Program-made: the position numbers and the translations under genes | Part shown: positions 51,586 to 59,075 of the stretch, in pieces | How the letters are laid out: every line of letters starts with the position of its first letter | How positions within the stretch are numbered: the first letter of the stretch is position 1 | Notes under the pieces: generated by a model | What the model was told of the DNA's origin: nothing | Seen by the model: only the letters and a program-made list of their open reading frames with translations | Databases searched by the model: none | Assembly (NCBI RefSeq): GCF_002803065.1 | Contig: NZ_NNBL01000018.1 | Span: 1-64,000, forward strand | DNA length: 64,000 bases | Source: Streptomyces sp. CB01635 | Lineage (GTDB): Bacteria; Actinomycetota; Actinomycetes; Streptomycetales; Streptomycetaceae | Reading direction: 5' to 3'

Positions 51586-52416
51586 TCAGAAGGAGGGAAG
51601 GACGGAGCCGGCGTACTTGTCCTCGATGAACTTCTTCACCTCGGGCGACGTCAGCAGCTTCGCGAGCTTCTCCACTCGCGGGTCGTCCTCGTTGCCCTTC
51701 TTCACGGCGAGGACGTTGTTGTACGCGTTGTTCTTCGTGGACTCCAGGGCGAGGGAGTCCTTGGCGGGGTTGAGGTGGGCACCGATCGCGTAGTTGCCGT
51801 TGATCACCGCGGCGTCGACGTCCTGCAGGGAGCGCGGGGTCTGGGCCGCCTCGACCTCCTTGAACTGGAGGTCCTTCGGGTTCTTCGCGATGTCCTGCGG
51901 GGTCGCGGTGGCCTCGGAGCCGCTCTTGAGCGTGATGAGCTTGTTGGCGGCGAGGAAGCGCAGGGCGCGGCTCTCGTTGTCGGCGTCGTTCGGGAGGGCG
52001 ATGGTGCCGCCCTTCTTCAGGTCGCCGAGCTTCTTGGCCTTCTGGGAGTAGAGGCCGAGCGGCTCGAGGTGGACCGTGGCGACCGACTCGAGGTGCGTGG
52101 CGTTCTTCTTGTTGAAGTCTTCCAGGTACGGCTGGGTCTGGAAGTAGTTGGCGTCCACCGACCCGTCCTCGGTCGCCGTGTTCGGCGTGACGTAGTCGGT
52201 GAACTCCTTGACCTCGAGGTTGAGGCCGGCCTTCTTCGCCAGGTGGTCCTTCACGTACTCGAGGATCTCGGCGTGCGGGACGGGCGTCGCGGCGACGACC
52301 AGCGGGTCGGACGCCTTGGCCTTCGTGTCGCCCTTGTCGGAGCCGCAGGCGGTCAGGCCCAGGGTGAGGGCGCCGGTGGCGAGGACAGCAGCGGTGATCT
52401 TGGTGGTGTTACGCAC
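51586..52416 (-). CDS. metQ: Methionine ABC transporter substrate-binding lipoprotein, paralogue 2
   Basis: 276-residue lipoprotein of the same family, lipobox LTAC in LTLGLTACGSDKG. The core repeats the family segments: ATPVPHAEILEYVKDHL, FTDYVTPNTATEDGSVDANYFQTQPYLEDFN, IALPNDADNESRALRFL and AAVINGNYAIGAHL. The GTG at 52416 (VRNTTKIT) follows an AGAAAGG site; the longer frame to 52446 begins inside that region. It lies between metI and the second metQ. Confidence 0.93.
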   Translation of the reverse strand: MRNTTKITAAVLATGALTLGLTACGSDKGDTKAKASDPLVVAATPVPHAEILEYVKDHLAKKAGLNLEVKEFTDYVTPNTATEDGSVDANYFQTQPYLEDFNKKNATHLESVATVHLEPLGLYSQKAKKLGDLKKGGTIALPNDADNESRALRFLAANKLITLKSGSEATATPQDIAKNPKDLQFKEVEAAQTPRSLQDVDAAVINGNYAIGAHLNPAKDSLALESTKNNAYNNVLAVKKGNEDDPRVEKLAKLLTSPEVKKFIEDKYAGSVLPSF

Positions 52417-52488
52417 GAAAAGTGCCTTTCTCCATGGGTGGTGCAACCCGCCGGGTGGGACGGGGAGACAGGGACAGCGGTCAGCGGG

Positions 52489-53241
52489 TCAGCGGGTCTT
52501 GGCCGGGGTGGCGTCCGCGGTGACGGGGCCGCCGGGCAGCAGGCCCGTGAAGGCGCGGAAGCGGAGCGGTTCGCCGCCCTTGCCTGCCCGGCGGTGCAGG
52601 ACGCGGGCTCCGCTGTCGCCCGCGAACTGGATGACGGCGATGGTGACGGCGAGGACCGCCACGATGATCCACATCAGCTCGGCCTCGAAGCGCTGGTAGC
52701 CGTAGCGGATCGCGAGGTCGCCGAGGCCGCCCGCGCCGACCGTGCCGGCCATCGCGGAGTAGCCGATGATCGCGATGATCGTCGTGGTGGTGGCCGAGAT
52801 CAGCGACGGCAGCGACTCGGGCACGAGGACCTTGCGGACCACGGTCCAGGTGTTGCCGCCCATCGACTGCACGGCCTCGATCAGCCCGCCGTCCACCTCG
52901 CGTACGGAGGTCTCGACGAGCCGCGCGAAGAACGGGATGGCGCCGATCGCCAGCGGCACGATGGCGGCCTCACGGCCGATGGTGGTGCCGACGATCCAGC
53001 GGGTGAAGCCCATCAGGGCGACCATCAGGATGAGGAAGGGCATCGAGCGGACGATGTTCACGATCTGCCCGATGACCTTGTTCACCACGGCGTTCTGCAG
53101 CAGACCGCCGCGGTCCGTGAGGACCAGCAGGACGCCGAGGGGCAGGCCCGCGACGACGGCGATCAGCGTGGACCAGCCGACCATGTAGAGGGTGTCCCAA
53201 CATGCCTGGGACAGCAGCGGCTGCATCTCCGACCAGGTCAC
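52489..53241 (-). CDS. metI: Methionine ABC transporter permease MetI
   Basis: 250-residue permease with five membrane helices and the cytoplasmic coupling motif EAVQSMGGNTWTVVRKVLVPESLP. The family start WDTLYMVGWSTLIAVVAGLPLGVLLVLT is clear, and GYSAMAGTVGAGGLGDLAIRYGYQRF is the usual D-methionine permease end. The tail after the last helix is Streptomyces-specific. The GTG at 53241 overlaps the metN stop (GTGA). Confidence 0.95.
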   Translation of the reverse strand: MTWSEMQPLLSQACWDTLYMVGWSTLIAVVAGLPLGVLLVLTDRGGLLQNAVVNKVIGQIVNIVRSMPFLILMVALMGFTRWIVGTTIGREAAIVPLAIGAIPFFARLVETSVREVDGGLIEAVQSMGGNTWTVVRKVLVPESLPSLISATTTTIIAIIGYSAMAGTVGAGGLGDLAIRYGYQRFEAELMWIIVAVLAVTIAVIQFAGDSGARVLHRRAGKGGEPLRFRAFTGLLPGGPVTADATPAKTR

Positions 53242-54299
53242 TTGGTGACACCTTCCTTCAGCAGTACGGGCGCGCCGCCCTGATGTCCGTGGATCTCGAC
53301 CTGGAGGCCCTGCTCGCGCAGGAAGCCGATCGGCACGACGTTCTCGTCGAAGCGGCCGGGCAGCTCGATACGCATGCGGCCGACCTGCTTGCCGGCGACG
53401 GTGTCCATAGCGGCGCCGAGGATCGAGATGTCGATGTTGTACGTGCGCGACATCTGGGAGATGACCGGCTGGGTCGTCGACTCGCCGTGGAAGGTGACGT
53501 CGATGACCGTGCGGTCCGCGCCGCTGGCGTCGCCGCTCACCGGGAAGAGCGCGGCGGCGAGCTCGGATCCCGGAGTGGCGAGGAGCTCACTGACCGTGCC
53601 GGACTCGACGATCTGTCCGCGCTCCATGAGAGCGGCGGAGTCGCAGACCGTCTTGACGACGTCCATCTCGTGCGTGATGAGCAGGACGGTCAGGCCGAGC
53701 TGCTGGTTGAGGTCGCGCAGGAGCTGGAGGATGGAGCGGGTGGTCTCGGGGTCGAGGGCGCTGGTGGCCTCGTCGGAGAGCAGCACCTTCGGGTCGCCGG
53801 CCAGGGCGCGGGCGATGCCGACGCGCTGCTTCTGGCCGCCGGAGAGCTGGGCCGGGTAGGACTTGGCCTTGTCGGCGAGGCCGACCAGGTCGAGGAGCTC
53901 CAGCGCCTTGCGGGACCGCTCTTTCCCCGACTTGCCGAGGATTTCGAGCGGCAGCTCGATGTTGTCCTGGACGGTGCGCGAGGACAGCAGGTTGAAGTGC
54001 TGGAAGACCATGCCGATGCGGCTGCGTGCCTCGCGCAGCTCCTTGCCGGCGCGGGAGCCGCGGCCGACGAGGGCGGTGAGGTCCTGACCGGCGACCGTCA
54101 CCGTGCCGGAGGTGGGACGCTCCAGGAGGTTGACGCAGCGGATGAGCGAGGACTTGCCGGCGCCGGACTGGCCGATGACGCCGTACACCTCGCCCTCGCG
54201 GACGTGCAGATCGACGCCGTCGAGGGCGGTGACCTCTCGACCGCGCGAGCGGTAGACCTTGGTGAGGCCCTGGGTGGTGATCACGTGGGATTCCGTCAC
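53238..54299 (-). CDS. metN: Methionine ABC transporter ATP-binding protein MetN
   Basis: 353-residue ATPase of the importer. Walker A GQSGAGKSS, signature LSGGQKQRVGIARAL, Walker B VLLSDEATS and the H-loop THE are intact. A C-terminal NIL/ACT-like domain (ISQMSRTYNIDISILGAAMDTVAGKQVGRM) binds methionine and gives feedback inhibition in the family. The GTG at 54299 is used here; a GTG at 54284 (VITTQGLTK) has a better ribosome site and may be the true start. It follows a 200-base leader with a candidate leader peptide. Confidence 0.94.
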   Translation of the reverse strand: MTESHVITTQGLTKVYRSRGREVTALDGVDLHVREGEVYGVIGQSGAGKSSLIRCVNLLERPTSGTVTVAGQDLTALVGRGSRAGKELREARSRIGMVFQHFNLLSSRTVQDNIELPLEILGKSGKERSRKALELLDLVGLADKAKSYPAQLSGGQKQRVGIARALAGDPKVLLSDEATSALDPETTRSILQLLRDLNQQLGLTVLLITHEMDVVKTVCDSAALMERGQIVESGTVSELLATPGSELAAALFPVSGDASGADRTVIDVTFHGESTTQPVISQMSRTYNIDISILGAAMDTVAGKQVGRMRIELPGRFDENVVPIGFLREQGLQVEIHGHQGGAPVLLKEGVTK

Positions 54300-54424
54300 T
54301 GTCGATTGCGCGGCGCGGGTGAGCGCCTGCGGCGGGCATTCATGGTCGGGATCGGCCTGGACGCAGCACGGTTCTCGCTGTGGCGGTGGAACCGGGGGGA
54401 GACTGTGCGCGGGGCGGCCCGGTC

Positions 54425-54509
54425 ACGTACGGCGTAAGTACGTACTGGGCACGGCGTTTCGCTTCGGGGCGCGAGAAACAGGCGGTGCGGGGGCCCTCAG
54501 AAGGCGCAC
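54425..54509 (-). promoter_or_regulatory. Candidate attenuator hairpins upstream of metN
   Basis: Three stems lie between the leader peptide and metN: 54485-54509 (5-base arms, the first inside the Met-Cys codons of the peptide), 54456-54479 (7-base pairing with a 2-base bulge) and 54425-54443 (6-base arms). Ribosome stalling on the peptide could change which stems form. Confidence 0.4.
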
Positions 54510-54583
54510 ATTCGACACATACAACGAGCACCGGGCGTCATCGTCGCCTCGGTCGCAAGGGTGCGGCTGCTCGTCGTGGTCAT
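54497..54583 (-). CDS. Candidate Met/Cys leader peptide upstream of metNIQQ
   Basis: A 28-codon frame starting at ATG 54583 (a second ATG at 54541 has GAGG just upstream and would give 14 residues). It ends ARCMCRMCAF: three Cys and two Met in seven residues, clustered at the end as in amino acid-sensing leader peptides. A -10-like TACTTT sits 7-8 bases before the first ATG, so it could be leaderless. Cysteine-responsive leader peptides are known in actinobacteria; here the gene downstream is the methionine importer. Confidence 0.5.
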   Translation of the reverse strand: MTTTSSRTLATEATMTPGARCMCRMCAF

Positions 54584-54622
54584 GCGAAAAGTAAAGCAGA
54601 AGTGCGCCGGGATCCCCGAACC

Positions 54623-54643
54623 GCTGTCCGAATAGCGGACAGC
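54623..54643 (-). promoter_or_regulatory. Inverted repeat upstream of the metN leader
   Basis: Perfect 8-base arms GCTGTCCG / CGGACAGC around AATAG, 40-60 bases before the leader peptide ATG, where an operator would act on the metN promoter. The binding protein is unknown. Confidence 0.4.
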
Positions 54644-54824
54644 CCTGGACGGTGCCCGCCCCGGTCCGAGCCGCACCCGGTACCCCGTGCGGCCAGTGCG
54701 GACAGGGGCAGGAGGTGGTTCCCGCCCTCGTACGAGCCGGGCCCGGAACCCGGCGCGCTGTGGCCAACGCCACGGTGGCGGGGCCGCGCGCACCGGGCCT
54801 TTTCGGCCGTAATAGGGTCTCGGC

Positions 54825-55184
54825 ATGCTTGATGCCCTGACGGTCGCGACCGCTGTTGCCGCGCTCGCGCTCGCCGCCTGGTGCGGCTTCGCCGCCTACC
54901 GCGACCAGCCGACCAAGGACTGGCACTTCATCGGCATGGCGGTGGTGTCGCTGCTCGCCACGGTCCAGCTGATCGTCGGCATCGTGCACCTGGCACGCGG
55001 CGAGAAGCCCGACCAGGGCACGACGATCTTCGTGGCCTACCTGATCGGCGCGTTCGCGTGCATCCCGGCGGCCGGCTTCATGTCGCTCGCCGAGCGCACC
55101 CGCTGGGGTTCGGTGACGGTGGCGGCCGGCGGCATCGTGCTGGCCGTCCTGCAAGTGCGGCTCTACGACATCTGGGGAGGCTGA
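54825..55184 (+). CDS. Small four-helix membrane protein, 119 aa
   Basis: Four hydrophobic stretches fill the sequence (VATAVAALALAAWCGFAAY, FIGMAVVSLLATVQLIVGIVHLA, TTIFVAYLIGAFACIPAAGFMS, VTVAAGGIVLAVLQVRLYDIWGG). No family is recognised with confidence. No ribosome site is seen; a -10-like TAGGGT lies 7-8 bases before the ATG, so the mRNA is probably leaderless. It is 1 bp from the next gene, which also encodes a membrane protein. Confidence 0.85.
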   Translation: MLDALTVATAVAALALAAWCGFAAYRDQPTKDWHFIGMAVVSLLATVQLIVGIVHLARGEKPDQGTTIFVAYLIGAFACIPAAGFMSLAERTRWGSVTVAAGGIVLAVLQVRLYDIWGG

Positions 55185-55185
55185 G

Positions 55186-55617
55186 GTGTCCGTGACCTCA
55201 CAGAGCGAGAGCGGCGGCAAGCCGCAGAAACTGACCAGCGGCCCCGGCACGCTGCTGGTGTGGCTGTACGGCGTGATGGTGGTCGGCGCGGTCTCGCGCT
55301 CGGCCGTCCAGATCTCCACGGAGTTCGACCACGCGCCGCTCGCCTACTCGCTGTCGGCGCTCGCGGGCATCGTGTACGGCTTCATCACGTACTCGCTCGT
55401 GCGCGGCGGGGAGAAGGCCCGCAAGGCGGCGCTGGTGTGCTGCGCCGCCGAGCTCGTGGGCGTACTGACCGTGGGGACCTGGACGCTGGCGGACCCGTCG
55501 GCGTTCCCGGACGCCACGGTCTGGTCGGACTACGGCATGGGCTATCTGTTCATTCCGGTACTGCTCCCGGTGACCGCGATGTTCTGGCTCAACAAGGCGC
55601 GCCGGGCTACGCGCTAG
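55186..55617 (+). CDS. Small membrane protein, 143 aa
   Basis: Four hydrophobic segments (LLVWLYGVMVVGAVSRSAVQI, AYSLSALAGIVYGFITYSLV, AALVCCAAELVGVLTVGTWTL, GYLFIPVLLPVTAMFWL) follow a polar N-terminus. The GTG start is 1 base after the previous stop, with GGAGG in the end of that gene, so the two are co-translated and may form a complex. Function unknown. Confidence 0.85.
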   Translation: MSVTSQSESGGKPQKLTSGPGTLLVWLYGVMVVGAVSRSAVQISTEFDHAPLAYSLSALAGIVYGFITYSLVRGGEKARKAALVCCAAELVGVLTVGTWTLADPSAFPDATVWSDYGMGYLFIPVLLPVTAMFWLNKARRATR

Positions 55618-55647
55618 CGCCTGCCGACAGGAACCGGGCGACAGCAA

Positions 55648-56145
55648 CTAGGCGACGAAGGCGCCCGCTTCCGCCTCCTTGGTGAGCGTCACCACGGTGA
55701 GCCGCTCGTCGACGCGCTTCGTGGACACGGCCGCGTAGCCGTGCTTCCGGTAGAGCCGCAGGTTGTGCTCGCTGCGGTGGCCGGTGAACAGCTGGAAGCG
55801 CTTGGCGGCGCCGTCGACGCCGAGCTTCGCCTCGACGGCGTCGAGGAGCCGTCCACCCAGGCCGTGGCGCTGCATGCGCGGGTGCACGACGAGCTTGCCT
55901 ATCCGGGCCGTGCCGTCCGCATCCACGGCGCCCCGCACCGCGGCCACGACTTCCTCCCCGAGCCGGGCCACCAGGACCGTGCCGCCCGCGAGTTCGGCCC
56001 TGACCGAGGCGAGCGGTTCCGTCAGCGGTTCGATGGAGTAGTCGCCGTAGAGCTCGGCCTCGCTCTGGTAGCACAGGTACTGAAGTTTGAGGATCTTCTC
56101 GGCGTCCTGCTCGGTCGCCGCAGAGATGATCACGCTCATGCCCAT
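55648..56145 (-). CDS. GNAT-family acetyltransferase
   Basis: 165 residues. ISAATEQDAEKILKLQYLCYQSEAELYGDY begins the fold and RIGKLVVHPRMQRHGLGGRLLDAVEAKLG holds the acetyl-CoA-binding loop, followed by FTGHRSEHNLRLYRKHGYAAV. Substrate unknown. The ATG at 56145 has GGGAGG 9 bases upstream. It lies 37 bp after the sigma-factor gene on the same strand. Confidence 0.9.
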   Translation of the reverse strand: MGMSVIISAATEQDAEKILKLQYLCYQSEAELYGDYSIEPLTEPLASVRAELAGGTVLVARLGEEVVAAVRGAVDADGTARIGKLVVHPRMQRHGLGGRLLDAVEAKLGVDGAAKRFQLFTGHRSEHNLRLYRKHGYAAVSTKRVDERLTVVTLTKEAEAGAFVA

Positions 56146-56182
56146 GTGTGCATGCCTCCCGCTCACCTGCTCCGCCGGTTGT

Positions 56183-56701
56183 CTATCGCTCCTTTCCCCA
56201 GGGTTCAGGAGCCGCAACCTCTGCTGCCAGCATTCTGCGCAGGCATCCCAGACATCTGGAACGTTCCGGACCGAGGCTGCCCTGTGAGATACCCAACTCC
56301 CCTGCGATCTCACGGTAGGTGAGGTCCTGTGGTGACAGGAGAGCGGCCACGACGCGGGGGCAGCGCCCGGGCAGTCTGCGCACGGCGGCGTGCAGCGCGC
56401 GGTGGCGGTCGCCGGCCAGCGCCCGCTGTTCCGGGCCGTGTTCGAAGTCGTCGGCGGGCTCCGTGACGTACGGGATCTCGCGCAGCGCGGCGTGGCGGGT
56501 GCGGCGCGCCTCGGATCTGACGGCGGCGGTGAGCCAGGCCGCTGGGTCGGCGGGTGGGCCGTCGGTGTCGATGCGCTCCAGCAGGCGCAGCCAGACTGCC
56601 TGTTCGAGGTCGCCGGGTTCGCCCGCGCCGTCAGCGGTCTCCGCCGAGACCTCGGCGGCGATGAGTGGGCGCAGGGCGTCGATGACCAGGTCGTACGTCA
56701 T
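56183..56701 (-). CDS. Sigma-70 family (ECF-like) RNA polymerase sigma factor
   Basis: 172 residues. Region 2-like part DLEQAVWLRLLERIDTDGPPADPAAWLTAAVRSEARRTRH is followed by a region 4 helix-turn-helix LTYREIAGELGISQGSLGPERSRCLGCLRRML. The normal ECF region 2 is short and divergent. No anti-sigma factor gene is next to it; the downstream GNAT gene is the only likely operon partner. Regulon unknown. Confidence 0.85.
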   Translation of the reverse strand: MTYDLVIDALRPLIAAEVSAETADGAGEPGDLEQAVWLRLLERIDTDGPPADPAAWLTAAVRSEARRTRHAALREIPYVTEPADDFEHGPEQRALAGDRHRALHAAVRRLPGRCPRVVAALLSPQDLTYREIAGELGISQGSLGPERSRCLGCLRRMLAAEVAAPEPWGKER

Positions 56702-56803
56702 GCCGGGCGGGACGCGGCCGCCCGGACGTGCGGTTGCCGGGGCGGCCGCGCGTCACCCCAACCGGGGCCGGGGTGCGCGGTGTTGACGGTGAACTGAGGG
56801 AGG

Positions 56804-57985
56804 TCAGGCCTTCAGGAAGTCCTCGCGGGCGAGGAGCGCCGTGTCGCAGTTGTCCGAGAAGATGCCGTCGATGCCGGTGGCCAGATAGGCCTTGAAGGCG
56901 CCGAACGCGTCGCCGTAGGCGTTCGGGTCGGTGCCCTTCTTGAAGTCGGCGGGCAGGAAGGTGTTCTCGTTGCGCATCGTGTACGGGTGCAGGATCAGGC
57001 CCGCGGCGTGCGCGTCCTCGACGAGCGTGGTGGGCGCGAGGAGCTTGCCGTCCTTGTCCTTGGGGATGACGAGGTCGAGCGTGGGGCCGATGCCCTGGGC
57101 GTACGAGGCGATCTCGTCGAGGCCCTTGGGGGTGATGAGGTCGGCGACGGTGCGCGGGTCACCGGCGTCGACGAAGTCCCAGGGGCGGGAGTTCGCGGTC
57201 GACAGGAGCACGACGAGCGGGTTGTCGACCAGCTTGTTCAGGCGCTGGATGCTGGTCGGCTCGAAGGACTGGAGGAAGACGGGCGAATTCTTCCTGTTCA
57301 CGCCGTACTTGCGCAGGAGCGGGGCGACGCGCTCCTCGAGGCCGAGGCCGAGCTTGCGGAAGTAGGTGGGGTGCTTGGTCTCGACGTGGATCCACACCTC
57401 CTTGCCGCGCTCGCGGCTCTGCCGCTCCCGCCACTTGAGGACCTCTTCGAAGGTGGGGATGTCCCAGCGGCCGTCGTAGAGGGTGTTGCGCTGGCGGTTG
57501 GCCGGGATGCGCTCCTTGGCGCGCAGGGTCTTCAGCTCGGCGAGCGTGAAGTCCTCGGTGAACCAGCCGGTGGTGGCGACCCCGTCGAGGCTCTTGGTGG
57601 TCTTGCGGCCGGCGAACTCGGGGTGCGCGGAGACGTCGGTCGTCCCGCCGATTTCCGGCTCGTGACGGCATACGAGGTGACCGTCCTTGGTGGGCACGAG
57701 GTCGCCCGCCTCGATGACGTGCGCGCCCATGTCCAGGGCCAGCTGGTACGAGCCGAAGGTGTGCTCCGGGCGGTAGCCGCTCGTACCGCGGTGGGCGATG
57801 ACGGTGGGCACAGGCAGGCTCTTGTAGCCACCACCGCCGTGATGTCCGCCACTGCCGCGCTCGTCGGCGCTCGCCACGCCGGGCGCGCCCAGGACGGCTC
57901 CGCCCGCGCCGAGCACCGCCGCACCCAGTACCGAACGGCGGCCGAGCTGCGACCCCCGGGACTCCTGTGACTTCCGCATCCCCAT
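56804..57985 (-). CDS. Tat-exported glycerophosphodiester phosphodiesterase
   Basis: 393-residue secreted enzyme that splits glycerophosphodiesters to glycerol 3-phosphate and alcohol. A twin-arginine signal (LGRRSVLGAAVLGAGGAVL) precedes the GDPD barrel: VIAHRGTSGYRPEHTFGSYQLALDMGAHVIEAGDLVPTKDGHLVCRHEPEI has the catalytic His pair and metal ligands, although the usual E-x-D reads EAGD. EVWIHVETKHPTYF and FLQSFEPTSIQRL follow. GGAGGAG lies just before the ATG at 57985. Confidence 0.93.
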   Translation of the reverse strand: MGMRKSQESRGSQLGRRSVLGAAVLGAGGAVLGAPGVASADERGSGGHHGGGGYKSLPVPTVIAHRGTSGYRPEHTFGSYQLALDMGAHVIEAGDLVPTKDGHLVCRHEPEIGGTTDVSAHPEFAGRKTTKSLDGVATTGWFTEDFTLAELKTLRAKERIPANRQRNTLYDGRWDIPTFEEVLKWRERQSRERGKEVWIHVETKHPTYFRKLGLGLEERVAPLLRKYGVNRKNSPVFLQSFEPTSIQRLNKLVDNPLVVLLSTANSRPWDFVDAGDPRTVADLITPKGLDEIASYAQGIGPTLDLVIPKDKDGKLLAPTTLVEDAHAAGLILHPYTMRNENTFLPADFKKGTDPNAYGDAFGAFKAYLATGIDGIFSDNCDTALLAREDFLKA

Positions 57986-58270
57986 TGAGCACTCCTCCCA
58001 CATCGCTGCCTTGCACCTGTCAAAGCGCACCGATCGTAGGTGTGCGGGAGTGTCCAGTGGGAGACCTTGGGCCGAACGGAAAGGTGATGCGGGGTGACTC
58101 CTGCGCGCCGCGTGACGGCCAACGGAGCGTAAATGAGGGTCAACACTGCGTATCGAGTGCGTGAACCCGATGTGCAACAGGCCGGGGGCCGCGAGTATCG
58201 TCCTCACCTGCACAGACTTCAGCTCATCCAGCCACGGCTTAGGCCGCCACCCTTGACACCGGAGGGCCCG

Positions 58271-58942
58271 TTGTCCCGTTTCGCGTTCATCAAGGCAGTG
58301 CTCTCACCGATCATGCGCCTGATGTTCCGCCCCCGGGTGGAGGGCGCCGAGAACATCCCGGGCACCGGTCCTGTCATTCTCGCGGGCAACCACCTGACCT
58401 TCATCGACTCGATCGTGCTGCCGATCGTGTGTGACCGTCAGGTCCTGTTCATCGGCAAGGACGAGTACGTCACCGGCAAGGGCCTCAAGGGCCGTGTCAT
58501 GGCGTGGTTCTTCACCGGCGTCGGCATGATCCCGGTCGACCGCGACGGCGCCAACGGCGGTGTCGCGGCGCTCATGACCGGCCGCCGCGTCCTGGAGGAG
58601 GGCCAGGTCTTCGGCATCTACCCCGAGGGCACCCGCTCCCCCGACGGCCGGCTCTACCGCGGCCGCACCGGCATCGCCCGGCTGACCCTGATGACGGGCG
58701 CGCCCGTCGTACCGTTCGCGATGATCGGCACGGACAAGCTCCAGCCGGGCGGCAGCGGCCTCCCGCGGCCCGGCCGCGTCACGGTCCGCTTCGGCGAGCC
58801 GATGGAGTTCTCGCGCTACGACGGCATGGGCCGCGACCGCTATGTGCTGCGCGCCGTGACGGACTCGGTGATGGCGGAGGTCATGCGCCTGTCCGGCCAG
58901 GAGTACGTGGACATGTACGCGACCAAGGCGAAGGCCGCCTGA
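58271..58942 (+). CDS. PlsC-like 1-acylglycerol-3-phosphate acyltransferase
   Basis: 223-residue membrane-bound acyltransferase for phosphatidic acid synthesis or related lipids. HX4D is in AGNHLTFIDSIV, GMIPVDRDG and the FGIYPEGTRSPDGRLYRGRTGIARL motif bind glycerol phosphate. The TTG at 58271 (LSRFAFIKAVLSP) follows GGAGGG; the longer frame from 58133 is not needed. It is divergent from the phosphodiesterase gene with 285 bp between. Confidence 0.93.
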   Translation: MSRFAFIKAVLSPIMRLMFRPRVEGAENIPGTGPVILAGNHLTFIDSIVLPIVCDRQVLFIGKDEYVTGKGLKGRVMAWFFTGVGMIPVDRDGANGGVAALMTGRRVLEEGQVFGIYPEGTRSPDGRLYRGRTGIARLTLMTGAPVVPFAMIGTDKLQPGGSGLPRPGRVTVRFGEPMEFSRYDGMGRDRYVLRAVTDSVMAEVMRLSGQEYVDMYATKAKAA

Positions 58943-58962
58943 GCCGGTAGCACTTGAGCGTC

Positions 58963-58997
58963 ACGAAGGGCCGCACCCGGTGGGTGCGGCCCTTCGT
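58963..58997. terminator. Terminator between plsC-like and MFS genes
   Basis: Perfect 16-base arms (58963-58978 and 58982-58997) in the gap between two convergent genes. Confidence 0.8.
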
Positions 58998-59075
58998 CAT
59001 GCGTATGGCCGTCCGGACGCCCGCTGAAAGTGCGTCATCCGTACGGCCGCGTCGTCATCCGTGCGGACGCGTCCG

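Noticed and set aside
54300..54824. SAM riboswitch upstream of metN
   Set aside because: No S-box or SAM-IV core pattern was recognised; a peptide-based attenuator fits better.
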